A DNA stretch of 64,000 nucleotides from Pseudonocardia sp. (GCF_025465255.1 NZ_JAODNI010000112.1:1-64000), one strand, 5' to 3'. Positions 44,138-52,645 are shown, counted from the stretch's first letter. Numbers and translations: made by a program. Notes: generated from the letters alone by a model not told the origin.

Positions 44138-44216
44138 GTCGCGTACCTCCTCGGTCGTTGCCGTGCGTACGACCCCTGGTACCCGCGCACGGATCACTCC
44201 ATCCGCCCGGACGGAT

Positions 44217-45291
44217 GATCGCTCGGCAGGGGGCCGCTGCTCTCCCCGCGCCGGGTCGCGGACTCCACGGACGCCGCGGCGCCGGCCGCGCTCGCCTCCT
44301 CGACCCGGGTGCTCGCCACCGCCGTCGGGCCGTACGCGCGCTACGGGCTCCCCGTGGTCGAGGCCTGTGCCCGTGCGGGCACGCACTACGCCGACCTGAC
44401 CGGTGAGGTCCTGTTCGTCCGCGCCGCGATCGACCGCTGCGACGCCCTCGCCCGCGAGACCGGGGCCCGGCTCGTCCACTCCTGCGGCTACGACTCGATC
44501 CCCTCGGACCTCGGGACGCTCCTGCTCCACCAGCGGGCCGCCGAGGACGACGCGGGCGCGCTCGAGGAGGCCGAGCTGCTCGCCTCCGCCCGCGGAAGCT
44601 TCAGTGGCGGCACCGTGGCCTCGCTGCTCGGCCAGCTGGAGACGGTCGTCGGCGACCGCGAGCTGCGCCGGATCGCCGCGGACCCGCACGCGCTGAGCCC
44701 GGACCGTGCCGCGGAGCCCGCGAAGGCACAGCCCGCGGACGCCGCCCGGCCGAGCCGCCGCCCGGACGGCACGTGGGTCGCGCCCTTCGTGATGGCGCCG
44801 TTCAACACGCGGATCGTGCGGCGCAGCAACGCCTTGCAGGCCTGGGCCTACGGCCGGGGTCTGCGCTACGGCGAGGTCATGGCCTGCGGCCGGGGGCCGG
44901 CCGGTGCGGCGGTGGCGGCCGGCGTCACGGCCGGGCTGGCGACGTTCGTCGGCACGGTGACGCTCCCGCCGACCCGCGCGCTGCTGAGCGCATGCTGCCC
45001 TCCCCGGGCACCGGGCCGAGCGAGCGCACGCGCGAGAAGGGCTGGTTCCGGACCGTCGTCCACGGCCGGACGGAGCGGGGTCGCCGCTACACCGTCACGG
45101 TCGCCGGCCGGGGCGACCCCGGTTACGCGGGCACGGCGGTGATGCTGGGCCAGAGCGCCCTCTGCCTGGTGTCCGACGGGGACCGGCTGCCGGACCGCGC
45201 CGGCTCCCTCACCCCGGCGACGGCGATGGGCTCCGCCCTGATCGAGCGGCTGCGCGCGGCGGGACACACCTACGACGTCGCACCGGCCTGA
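44217..45291 (+). pseudogene. trans-acting enoyl reductase-like protein, broken
   Basis: VADSTDAAAPAALASSTRVLATAVGPYARYGLPVVEACARAGTHY, HSCGYDSIPSDLGTLLL and GSFSGGTVASLLGQLE belong to the saccharopine dehydrogenase-like/trans-acting enoyl reductase family. The N-terminal NADP-binding glycine motif and about 60-70 residues are absent. Near 44995 a one-base loss shifts the frame, and the C-terminus (MLPSPGTGPSERTREKGWFRTVVHG through LIERLRAAGHTYDV) continues in another frame. The intact protein has about 410 residues. Confidence 0.8.
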
Positions 45292-45361
45292 GCGCACGTC
45301 GGGCGGCGGATCGCTCCGGCGCGCCGCCGACCGGACCGTGGCCGATCACGTGCGCGCGGCC

Positions 45362-45388
45362 GTGTTGGAGCCTCCGATCGCGGGGTAC
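45362..45388 (+). promoter_or_regulatory. sigma-B/F-like promoter
   Basis: GTGT (45362-45365), 17 bases, GGGTAC (45383-45388), 39 bases before the ATG of the small acidic protein. The -10 is a perfect GGGTAC; the spacer is slightly long. Confidence 0.45.
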
Positions 45389-45427
45389 AACGCCGGTGAC
45401 CTGCCCCCGACCACCCCGGAGGAGCCG

Positions 45428-45628
45428 ATGACCACACCGGAGCGCTCCAGTTCCGACGACGCCGAGCAGCGGCGGACGACGGAGGAACCAGGGATCGACT
45501 ACGCCACCGACGCCACGGCGTTCGACGACGCGGCCGCGCTGTCCGACGAGGCCGATCCCGCGGATGTCCTCGAACAGCGCCGCGACGACGGCCCGCCGGA
45601 CGAGGACGAGGCACCCGAGACCGACTGA
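45428..45628 (+). CDS. small acidic protein
   Basis: 66 residues, strongly acidic (many Asp and Glu), MTTPERSSSDDAEQRRTTEE... to DEDEAPETD. GGAGGAG lies before the ATG. No hydrophobic core is evident, so it is probably disordered. Family unknown. It is followed by a STAS gene after 38 bases and preceded by a stress-type promoter sequence, which suggests a role in the same response. Confidence 0.65.
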   Translation: MTTPERSSSDDAEQRRTTEEPGIDYATDATAFDDAAALSDEADPADVLEQRRDDGPPDEDEAPETD

Positions 45629-45666
45629 GGACCGGCTCCGCGGCCGACGGCGGCGAGACCACCCCG

Positions 45667-46059
45667 GTGCGCCCCTCTCGCGAGCAGCTCCTGACCGTCA
45701 CCGCCGACGACCGCGACGCGGTCGTCGTCCTCACCGTCGACGGCGCCGTCGACCGCGCCGTCGACGCCCTGACAGTGCCCCGGCTCCGCGACGCGCTGCG
45801 CAGCGCCTTCGACCGTCTCGACGGTCGCGTCCTCGTCGTGGACCTCACCGCCGTCCGCTTCCTCGGCTCCCCCGGCCTGCGCGCCCTCGCCGAAGGTGCC
45901 ACCGAAGCGGCCCGCCACCGCGGCGTCGAACCGCTGCGGGTGGTGGTCGACCACAACCGGCCGGTCATCGGGCCCCTCGAGATCGTCGGGCTCGACGGGG
46001 TCCTCGCGCCCTACCACGACGTCGGCGCCGCCCTCGGCGACGACGCCCCCACCAGCTGA
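45667..46059 (+). CDS. STAS anti-sigma factor antagonist
   Basis: 130 residues from GTG 45667. One STAS domain: AVVVLTVDGAVDRAVDALTVPRLRDALRSAF, then VLVVDLTAVRFLGSPGLRALAEGA with the phosphorylatable Ser at the expected place. In partner-switching systems the unphosphorylated form binds an RsbW-type kinase and frees the stress sigma factor. The adjacent kinase gene is broken, so its partner must be elsewhere, possibly the RsbW-like protein at the right edge of the window. Confidence 0.85.
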   Translation: MRPSREQLLTVTADDRDAVVVLTVDGAVDRAVDALTVPRLRDALRSAFDRLDGRVLVVDLTAVRFLGSPGLRALAEGATEAARHRGVEPLRVVVDHNRPVIGPLEIVGLDGVLAPYHDVGAALGDDAPTS

Positions 46060-46098
46060 CGGCGCACCGCCGACGGCGGAAAGGGCAGGGCACCGCCT

Positions 46099-46439
46099 CG
46101 TGGCTCCTCCATCCGAGCAGGACGAGCACTCCTCCCGTCCCCACCGCATCCCGCGCGACGATCCGGACCCCACGCGCTCGGGCCGCTGGAGCTGCAGCTC
46201 CGCGCGGACCTCGTCTCCCCCTCGATCGCCCGGGACGACCTCGACGCCTGGCTCCTGTTCCAGGACTGCCCCCGGGGCAGACCGGCGAGCTCGTCCTCGC
46301 CGTCAGCGAGGCCGTCACCGACAGCGTCGAGCACGGCTACGAGGTCACCCCGGACGTCCACGACCACGAGGGGATCGTGCGCCGCACGGGCCTTCCTCAC
46401 GGGCCGGCTGGCCGAGACGCAGCCGGATCCGTGATCCGG
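46099..46439 (+). pseudogene. RsbW-like anti-sigma kinase remnant
   Basis: Pieces of an ATPase-type anti-sigma factor in three frames: an N-terminal VAPPSEQDEHSSRPHRIPRDD, then LELQLRADLVSPSIARDDLDAWLLFQDCP, then GQTGELVLAVSEAVTDSVEHGYEV (the N-box of HATPase_c_2). After HDHEGIV the G1/G2 boxes are missing and only a RAFLTGRLAETQPDP tail remains before a stop. The 3' end overlaps the convergent metallo-hydrolase gene. It sat directly behind its STAS antagonist, a common pairing. Confidence 0.75.
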
Positions 46440-47287
46440 GGGGTTCGCCGGGGACCCTCCTGGCGCCTCGTGCCGTCGAGCGGGACGGTGTCCCCCCGCA
46501 GGACGACCCGCAGGCCGGCGTCGAGGCCTCGCTGCCGCATCTCGTGCTGGAAGTGGCTCAGCGGGGAGCGGAAGACCCCGTAGTCGTCGTAGTGGATCGG
46601 CACCGTCGTCCCGGGCCGGATCAGCTCGACGAGGTCCGCCCCCTGCCGGGCGTCCATGGTGACGAGCACGGGACCGATCTTGGTTCCGCCCAGGTGGGTC
46701 ACCATCACGTCGATCTCCGGGTGGCGTTCGTGAACCTTCCGCAGGAACGGCCGGAACACGGTGTCCCCGGTGACGTACAGGCGCAGCTCGACGCGTCCGG
46801 CCCGCTCGAGCTCGAGGATCGTGCCCATCGTCGGCGGCAGGGCCCGGTGCACCAGCGCGGGACCGTGCCGGGCGGGCACCGCGGTGATCCGCAGCGTCTC
46901 GTCCCCGCGCTCGAAGCTGCGCGCGGCCCACGTGTCGAGTGCCGTCGCGGCGTCGAAATCCCAGCGCTGGAGCCGGCGTGCGGCGTGGTGGGTGGTCACG
47001 ATCGGCACCGTCCGCGGCAGCCCGGCCCGGGCCCGCCGGTCGAAGTGGTCGCCGTGCAGGTGCGACAGCACGACGGCGTCGAGCCTCGGCAGGCCGTCCG
47101 TCGTGATCGCGGGCTCGGTGAGCCGACGGCTGGTGAGGCCGTAGCCGAGGTGGGCGCGTTCCCCGCGGTGCAGGAAGTTGGGGTCGGTGAGCACCGTGAA
47201 GCCGCCGAGCTGCAGGAGCGTGGTCGCCGTGCCCACGAACGTCAGCGTCGAGGCGCGCGGAGCAGCAGGCGTGTCGGGCGAGGTCAT
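46397..47287 (-). CDS. MBL-fold metallo-hydrolase
   Basis: 296 residues from ATG 47287. Metal-binding motif VVLSHLHGDHFDRRARAGLP near residue 78, LYVTGDTVFRPFLRKV near 178, THLGGTKIGPVLVTMDARQGADLV near 205 and PIHYDDYGVF near 235. This matches the UlaG/YtnP-like branch acting on lactones or phosphodiesters, but the substrate is unknown. No signal peptide. The last 43 bases overlap the RsbW remnant. Confidence 0.83.
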   Translation of the reverse strand: MTSPDTPAAPRASTLTFVGTATTLLQLGGFTVLTDPNFLHRGERAHLGYGLTSRRLTEPAITTDGLPRLDAVVLSHLHGDHFDRRARAGLPRTVPIVTTHHAARRLQRWDFDAATALDTWAARSFERGDETLRITAVPARHGPALVHRALPPTMGTILELERAGRVELRLYVTGDTVFRPFLRKVHERHPEIDVMVTHLGGTKIGPVLVTMDARQGADLVELIRPGTTVPIHYDDYGVFRSPLSHFQHEMRQRGLDAGLRVVLRGDTVPLDGTRRQEGPRRTPRITDPAASRPAGP

Positions 47288-47327
47288 GCCTGGCCGGTAC
47301 CCCCGATGTCCTCCGTGAACCCCGGAC

Positions 47328-47353
47328 GGTTGTCCCGATCCGGCCGCGGGTAG
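47328..47353 (+). promoter_or_regulatory. sigma-B/F-like promoter of DUF6158 gene
   Basis: GGTT (47328-47331), 16 bases, GGGTAG (47348-47353). The ATG follows only 9 bases after the -10, so the transcript would be leaderless or nearly so. Confidence 0.5.
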
Positions 47354-47362
47354 CCCTGGTCC

Positions 47363-47623
47363 ATGACGGACCGATCGCACGGCATTCCGCCGAACGAGCT
47401 GGACGACGCCGACCTGCACCGCGAGCTCCGGCACCTGCACGAGACACGCCACGACACCCTCCTCGAAGGCAGCGAGTCGGCCCTCGAGAACCACACGACG
47501 CGGATGCTGGCCCTCGAGCGGGAGTTCCTGCTGCGTTTCCCGGCCGAAGGCGCGCCGGATCCGCGACGCACCCGAGCGGGGAGCCGGGAGAACGCGGGCC
47601 AGCCGGTGACGGGAACGGCCTGA
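47363..47623 (+). CDS. DUF6158 family protein
   Basis: 86 residues. GIPPNELDDADLHRELRHLHETRHDTLLEGSESALENHTTRMLALEREFLLRFP matches the short helical DUF6158 family of actinobacteria, function unknown. There is no ribosome binding site, consistent with a leaderless message from the adjacent stress-type promoter. Confidence 0.8.
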   Translation: MTDRSHGIPPNELDDADLHRELRHLHETRHDTLLEGSESALENHTTRMLALEREFLLRFPAEGAPDPRRTRAGSRENAGQPVTGTA

Positions 47624-47883
47624 TTCCTCGCCCGACGGAGTGAGACAGGTCTCGCGTCCTCGGGATCGGACCCCGCCCCCGCTGCCCGTGCTGATCGTCG
47701 CGGGCCTCGTGGAGTCCACCACCGCGACCCCCCACGGGCGCGTCGGCCCTGCGCCGTCGTCTCGGGGTGCGCCGGCCGCGCCGGGCCGGCCGCTGCGCGT
47801 CGTCGAGGACTCGCGGCCTGATCGTGGCCGCTCGCCACCCGAGGTGCGCGACACGAGCTTCCATCGGCTTGTACCGTCCGGCG

Positions 47884-49128
47884 GTGCAGACAGGTCAACA
47901 GGCGGCAGCCGCATGGGCGAACGTGCTCGCGCAGATCATCGATGGCGGGCACCTGGCCACCGGTGAGCAGCTCTCCACGATGGTCGACCGCGCGGTGCGG
48001 GAGATGGGGCTGACCGCCGACGTGCTGATGGTCGACCTGGCGCAGCACGCCCTCACCCCGGTCCGGCCCGAGCCCGGCGGGGAGGTCGCCGTCTCCGGCA
48101 CGATAGCCGGACGCGCCTACCAGCTCGGCGAGATCCTGGCCGCCACCGACGACCGGGGCCGGGCGCTGTGGGTGCCGATGCTCGACGGCGCGGACCGGGC
48201 GGGCGTGGTCCGCATCGGCCTGGACGGGGTCCCCGACGCCGGGGTGGAGGACGGCCCGCTCCTGCGACGGTGGGTGTGGACGCTCGCCGGCCTGGTCGGG
48301 CACCTGGTCATGACCAAGGTCGTCTACAGCGACCGACTGCGGCGCTGGCGCAGCGGCGGACCGCTGTCCCTCCCGTCGGAACTGCTCTGGCAGCTGGTGC
48401 CGCCCCGCACCTTCGCGACCGAACGCGTCGTGGTGTCGGCCATCCTGGAGCCGCACGACCAGGTCGCCGGGGACGCCTACGACTACAACGTCGAGGGCGA
48501 CGTCGTGGACCTCGCCGTGTTCGACGCCACCGGCCACGACATCCGGGCGGGCGTGACCACGGCACTGGCGATCACCGCCATCCGCAATGCCCGCCGCGCG
48601 GGCGAGAAGGACCTCGTGGCCGTCGCGGCGTGGGCGGACGCCTTCATCTCCGCGCAGCCCGGGCCGTTGCAGTTCACCACGGCGGTGCTGGCCCGGCTCG
48701 ACACCGCCACCGGCGTCCTCGAGTACGTGCTCGCCGGCCATCCGCCTCCGCTGCTGATCCGGCACGGGAAGGTCGTCAAGGAGCTCACCGCGCCGCCCCG
48801 GCCCCCGCTCGGCGTCACCGTGGCCGGCGGCCTTCCCACGGCAGTGGAACGGGAGCAGCTCGAGCCCGGGGACCGGTTGCTGCTCTACTCCGACGGCGTC
48901 ACCGAGGCCCGCGACGCCGACGGGGTGTTCTTCGGCGAGCAACGCCTGGTCGAGCTCGCCGAACACGCGGTGGCCGCGGAGCTGTCCGCTCCGGAGACGC
49001 TGCGGCGGCTCGGCGCCGCGGTGTTGGAGCACCAGGGCGGCAGGCTCCAGGACGACGCCACCCTGCTGCTGATCGACTGGTCCGCCGGCGGCCACCACCG
49101 GATGTTCCCCACGCTCCCGGACGTGTGA
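47884..49128 (+). CDS. SpoIIE-type PP2C phosphatase
   Basis: 414 residues from GTG 47884. An N-terminal sensor-like region of about 170 residues (no clear GAF motif) precedes a SpoIIE phosphatase domain: PRTFATERVVVSAILEPHDQVAGDAYDY with the first metal Asp near residue 195, VDLAVFDATGHDIRAGVTTALAI, then LLLYSDGVTEARDADGVFFGEQRL and LQDDATLLLIDW. Such enzymes dephosphorylate STAS antagonists and so activate a stress sigma factor; the STAS protein 1.8 kb upstream is a candidate substrate. About 260 bases upstream hold no evident gene. Confidence 0.88.
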   Translation: MQTGQQAAAAWANVLAQIIDGGHLATGEQLSTMVDRAVREMGLTADVLMVDLAQHALTPVRPEPGGEVAVSGTIAGRAYQLGEILAATDDRGRALWVPMLDGADRAGVVRIGLDGVPDAGVEDGPLLRRWVWTLAGLVGHLVMTKVVYSDRLRRWRSGGPLSLPSELLWQLVPPRTFATERVVVSAILEPHDQVAGDAYDYNVEGDVVDLAVFDATGHDIRAGVTTALAITAIRNARRAGEKDLVAVAAWADAFISAQPGPLQFTTAVLARLDTATGVLEYVLAGHPPPLLIRHGKVVKELTAPPRPPLGVTVAGGLPTAVEREQLEPGDRLLLYSDGVTEARDADGVFFGEQRLVELAEHAVAAELSAPETLRRLGAAVLEHQGGRLQDDATLLLIDWSAGGHHRMFPTLPDV

Positions 49129-49206
49129 CCGGCGGACGCGTTTGCCGTTCCCCGCGGTGGGCATCCGGGGCTGACCGCCGGGCCCGCGGCGGACGGAGGG
49201 GGACCA

Positions 49207-50292
49207 GTGCGGATCGTCATCACCGGAGCGAGCGGCAACGTCGGGACGGCGCTGCTGCGCCGGCTCACCCGCGACGTGGGGCAGGAGCACGATCTCGTCG
49301 GGGTCTGTCGCCGCCCGCCCACAGGCGGGCGCCCCTACGACGCGGTGTCGTGGACGGCGCTCGACCTCGCCGGGCCGGACGTCGGCGAGGCCCTGCGCCC
49401 GGTCGTCCGCGGCGCCGACGCCGTCGTGCACCTTGCGTGGGGGTTCCAGCCCTCCCGCGACATCACCTACCTGGACCGGCTCGGCATCGACGGCACCCGC
49501 GCCGTGATCGACGCCGTGCACGCCGAGGGCGTGCCCCACCTGGTGCACATGTCCTCCGTCGGCGCCTACTCCCCCGGCCCGGACTCGCCCGATGGCCTCG
49601 GCGTCGACGAGCTGTGGCCCACCGAGGGCATCGAGTCGCTGGCCTACAGCAAGGAGAAGGTCGCCGCCGAGCGTCTGCTCGACGAGTACGAACGCCTCCA
49701 CCCCGACGGGGCGGTCGTCGCGCGGATGCGCCCCGGCCTGATCGTGCAGCGGGACGCGGGCAGCGCGCTGCTGCGCTACGGCGTGCCCTCCTACGTCCCC
49801 GGCGGCCTGCTCCGCCATGTGCCCGTGCTGCCGGTCGACCGCAACCTGGTCGTGCCGATCGTGCACACCACCGACGTCGCCGACGCGATCGCGCGCGTCC
49901 TGGAGCGACGCTCGGCCGGGGCGTTCAACCTCGCCGCGGACCCGCCCGTCACCCGCGACCTGATCGCCGACGTCCTCGGCGCCCGCGCGGTGCACGTCCC
50001 CCGGCCGGTCCTGCGCGTCCTCACCGACGTCACCTGGCGTACGCAGCTGCAGCCGCTCGATCCGGGCTGGATCGACCTCGCCTTCGCCGTGCCCCTGCTC
50101 GACACCACCCGCGCCCGCCGCGAGCTGGACTGGGCACCCCGGGTGGACGCCCGCACCGCCCTCGCCGGCGTCGTCGCCGGGATGGCCGACGCCGCCGCGA
50201 CGACCAGCCCCGCGCTGCGACCGCGTTCCGTCGTCGGGGAACTGGCCGCCCTCGTCCGGCGCGGCCCCGTCGTCAAACGCCTGCTGCCCTGA
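49207..50292 (+). CDS. NAD-dependent epimerase/dehydratase
   Basis: 361 residues, extended SDR. MRIVITGASGNVGTALLRRL at the N-terminus binds NAD; DAVVHLAWGFQPSRD, HMSSVGAYSPGP and YSKEK (Tyr-x3-Lys) near residue 147 form the active site; VVPIVHTTDVADAIARVLERR lies near 220. The protein is longer than usual by about 40 residues at the C-terminus. It opens an apparent four-gene operon with a Rieske protein, a DUF1990-like protein and a shortened paralogue. Confidence 0.87.
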   Translation: MRIVITGASGNVGTALLRRLTRDVGQEHDLVGVCRRPPTGGRPYDAVSWTALDLAGPDVGEALRPVVRGADAVVHLAWGFQPSRDITYLDRLGIDGTRAVIDAVHAEGVPHLVHMSSVGAYSPGPDSPDGLGVDELWPTEGIESLAYSKEKVAAERLLDEYERLHPDGAVVARMRPGLIVQRDAGSALLRYGVPSYVPGGLLRHVPVLPVDRNLVVPIVHTTDVADAIARVLERRSAGAFNLAADPPVTRDLIADVLGARAVHVPRPVLRVLTDVTWRTQLQPLDPGWIDLAFAVPLLDTTRARRELDWAPRVDARTALAGVVAGMADAAATTSPALRPRSVVGELAALVRRGPVVKRLLP

Positions 50293-50315
50293 TCGCCCAC
50301 CCCCGGAGGTTCGCC

Positions 50316-50738
50316 GTGTCCGATCCCACCCCGCCCGATCCCACCCCGCCCGATCCCGCACTGCCCGACACGCCCCCGGTCACCGGCGAGGTCCGCCGGC
50401 TCGGCCGGTGGGCGGTGGGCACCAGCCGCGGGGAGGACTTCGCCGTGTCCCGCCGCTGCCGGCACCAGCTCGCCGACCTCTCGAAGGGCACCGTCGACGA
50501 CGACGGCTGCCTCGTCTGCCCCTGGCACGGCAGCCGCTACGACGTCCGCACCGGGGCCATGGTCGACGGCCCGCAGGGCTTCCTCTTCTACCGCGGCCCG
50601 ACCCCCGGGTACAGCGCCCTCGTCCTCGCCTACGCCAAGCACCTCAGGCTGCGGGTGGGCCGCGTCGTGCGCCGCGCCGGGCGGATCACGGTCGAACCGG
50701 ACGGCCGGGCCTCCGGCGACGGGAGGAGCGGCACGTGA
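50316..50738 (+). CDS. Rieske [2Fe-2S] protein
   Basis: 140 residues from GTG 50316 with GGAGG upstream. The cluster ligands are CRHQL and CPWHGSRYD (Cys-x-His and Cys-x2-His). The N-terminus is a Pro-rich SDPTPPDPTPPDPALPD encoded by 15-base repeats, with no transmembrane helix, so it is soluble. The region after the cluster (GFLFYRGPTPGYSALVLAYAKHLRLRVG) is unusual for a simple ferredoxin. It is coupled to the next gene by a GTGA overlap. Confidence 0.83.
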   Translation: MSDPTPPDPTPPDPALPDTPPVTGEVRRLGRWAVGTSRGEDFAVSRRCRHQLADLSKGTVDDDGCLVCPWHGSRYDVRTGAMVDGPQGFLFYRGPTPGYSALVLAYAKHLRLRVGRVVRRAGRITVEPDGRASGDGRSGT

Positions 50739-51511
50739 CTCCAGCACGGGGTGCGACGCTCCAGCGGGCGGTGTCGGACCTCGCCGACCTCGACGTCAAC
50801 TACGAGCCCTCGGAGGTGGGCCCGCGCGGGTGGACGACGGACGAGCACGTCCACCTCCTCGGCACGGAGGCGCCGGGCGATCCGGTCCCCGACGGCCCCT
50901 GGGCCCGCGCCCGGGACCTGGTGGAGGACTACGACTTCACCCCGCCTGAGCTGCTTCGGGCCGTGTACGCCCGCGACACGGCCCTGCTCGGCCGCGACAT
51001 CCTGCTGGACGGCCGGTTCGGCCCGGTCCGCTTCCTCATGGGCGTCCGCATCACCTCGATCGTCGACGAGGGGGAGGAGGCCGACGCGGACTGGCGGATC
51101 TGGGGCTGGGGCTACGAGACCCTGCAGGGGCACCTCCAGCGGGGCCGGGTGGTCTACCGCGTGGCGAAGCACCGGGAGACGGGCCGGGTCGAGTTCCGGG
51201 CCGACGTGCGCTGGCAACCCCATCCCCGGCTCGGCCCCGTGCTCGGCCTCGGCTGGCGGCTCTTCGGCCGGCACGAGCAGCTGCGCTTCTACCGGCGGAT
51301 CGGCGGGCGGCTCCGGGACCGGGTCGTCGAGCATCCCGACGAGGGGCGCCGGGACCGGGCGGCCGACGCGGGCGACGGGCTCGTGTACGTGCCCACCGAC
51401 GCCCCCGCCTCCCGCCTCGACCGCGTGCGCCTGCGCTGGTTCCACCCCGTCCGCGACGCCGGCGCGCGCCGCGTCCGGACCCCCGTCGCGGACCGTCCGG
51501 AGGGCTCGTGA
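50735..51511 (+). CDS. DUF1990-like protein
   Basis: 258 residues from GTG 50735. The central part WGWGYETLQGHLQRGRVVYRVAKHRETGRVEFRADVRWQPHPRLG followed by LFGRHEQLRFYRRIGGRLRD resembles DUF1990 domains (steroidogenic/START-like ligand-binding fold), although the N-terminal 100 residues (NYEPSEVGPRGWTTDEHVHLLG) are extra. Function unknown. Start and stop overlap both operon neighbours. Confidence 0.6.
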   Translation: MTPARGATLQRAVSDLADLDVNYEPSEVGPRGWTTDEHVHLLGTEAPGDPVPDGPWARARDLVEDYDFTPPELLRAVYARDTALLGRDILLDGRFGPVRFLMGVRITSIVDEGEEADADWRIWGWGYETLQGHLQRGRVVYRVAKHRETGRVEFRADVRWQPHPRLGPVLGLGWRLFGRHEQLRFYRRIGGRLRDRVVEHPDEGRRDRAADAGDGLVYVPTDAPASRLDRVRLRWFHPVRDAGARRVRTPVADRPEGS

Positions 51512-52110
51512 AGGTCGTCGTGACCGGGGCGTCCGGCAACGTCGGCACCGGACTGCTCCGTGCGCTGGCCGGAGCGACGCCGGCCCACGAGGTCGTCGGG
51601 GTGTGCCGTCGACCGCCGCCTCCCGACCCGCCCTACGACATGGCACGGTGGCACGCGGTGGACCTGTCGGCGCCGGGAGCGGCCGCGGCGCTCGCGGAGC
51701 CGTTCGCGGGAGCCGACGCGGTGGTGCACCTGGCCTGGGCGATCCAGCCGGCCCGGGACGTCGCCGACGCGCTCGCCCGGGTCCTCGACCAGCGGGCCGG
51801 CGGGACGTTCAACATCGGCGCAGAGCCGCTCGGGACGCAGCAGCTGGCGGAGCTCGTGGGGGCCCGGCTGGTGACGCTGCCCCGGGCCGCGCTGGCCGGC
51901 GCGGTCAGCCTGGCGTCCGCGGGGCGCCTGCTGGCCATCACGCCCGGCTGGTTCCGCCTGCTGATGGAACAGCCGGTGCTCGGGACGGACCACGCGGCCG
52001 CGACGCTCGGCTGGTCGCCGCGCCACACCACGCGGCAGATCGTCCGGGAGCTCCTGGACACCATCGCGGAGGACCGTGCGGGGACGAGTGCGGTGCTGCG
52101 TGAGCACTGA
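51508..52110 (+). pseudogene. epimerase/dehydratase with large in-frame deletion
   Basis: 200 residues from GTG 51508. The N-terminus MKVVVTGASGNVGTGLLRAL and DAVVHLAWAIQPARD match the intact paralogue at 49.2 kb, but the next residues VADALARVLDQRAGGTFNIGAEP correspond to the paralogue some 140 residues later. The active-site Ser and the YSKEK motif are therefore missing, while the frame is kept. The product may be made but cannot be an active dehydrogenase. A short GAC match at the junction hints at deletion between small direct repeats. Confidence 0.75.
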
Positions 52111-52173
52111 CCGGGTCGGGCGCGGCACGCTCCTCCGGTTGCCGGGCACCGCGACCGACGAAAGACTGCACGG

Positions 52174-52482
52174 GTGAACGGGGACAAGGGGCCCGCCGGC
52201 CGCGACGTCGTACCCGGCTCGTCGCTACGGGCCGGGTTCTCGTTGAGCGACCTCGAGCTGCCGGAGCTCTGGCTCGCCTACGTCGGCCTCGGCGGCTCGC
52301 TGGGTGAGGACGACCTCGAGGCGGCGCTGCGCGGCACGCTTCCGCTGTCCGACCACGAGCACGACATGATCGCGCAGGCGCTGAACGACTACTTCACCGA
52401 ACGCGGCCAGGATCACCCGGTGGCCTACGCGAACGAGGAGGTCGAGCACGACCGCAAGGCGGCACGCCCGCGGGAGGGCTGA
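52174..52482 (+). CDS. hypothetical protein
   Basis: 102 residues from GTG 52174. Core LSDLELPELWLAYVGLGGSLGEDDLEAALRGTLPLSDHEHDMIAQALNDYF, an alternating helical pattern, then a charged tail. No signal peptide or membrane segment. It resembles short uncharacterised actinobacterial proteins found near stress-regulator genes; no function is assigned. Confidence 0.7.
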   Translation: MNGDKGPAGRDVVPGSSLRAGFSLSDLELPELWLAYVGLGGSLGEDDLEAALRGTLPLSDHEHDMIAQALNDYFTERGQDHPVAYANEEVEHDRKAARPREG

Positions 52483-52645
52483 TCCCGCCCCGCCGGGTCG
52501 GCAGTACGCGTAGCGGACGCGCGGTCACGGGGCGTGCGTCGCGATCAGGTCCCGGATCAACATTGTGGCACTCGGTGCCATTCCGCTCGGGTATCCCCTC
52601 GACGCGCGGGAGCGGCGGAGGGCCGTAGGCTGCGGGGCGCGCGAG
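52483..52645. other. intergenic gap before tRNA-Sec
   Basis: It contains CGGGTCGGCAG followed by CGCGT and ACGCGCGG (about 52496-52530), closely like the element at 37.2 kb. The tRNA-Sec promoter should lie between about 52550 and 52640; TTGTGGCACTCGGTGCCATTCCGC is in this part but no clear -10 can be named. Confidence 0.4.

Noticed and set aside
47284..50361. A very long open frame (over 1000 codons) on the minus strand opposite the SpoIIE phosphatase and epimerase genes
   Set aside because: It is low-complexity Arg/Gly/Asp/Val-rich sequence produced by antisense reading of high-GC codons; the plus strand carries clear domains.
50322..50366. 15-base tandem repeat at the start of the Rieske gene as a possible CRISPR or regulatory repeat
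   Set aside because: Only about three in-frame units encoding a Pro-Asp linker; ordinary coding repeat. No CRISPR array is seen in the window.
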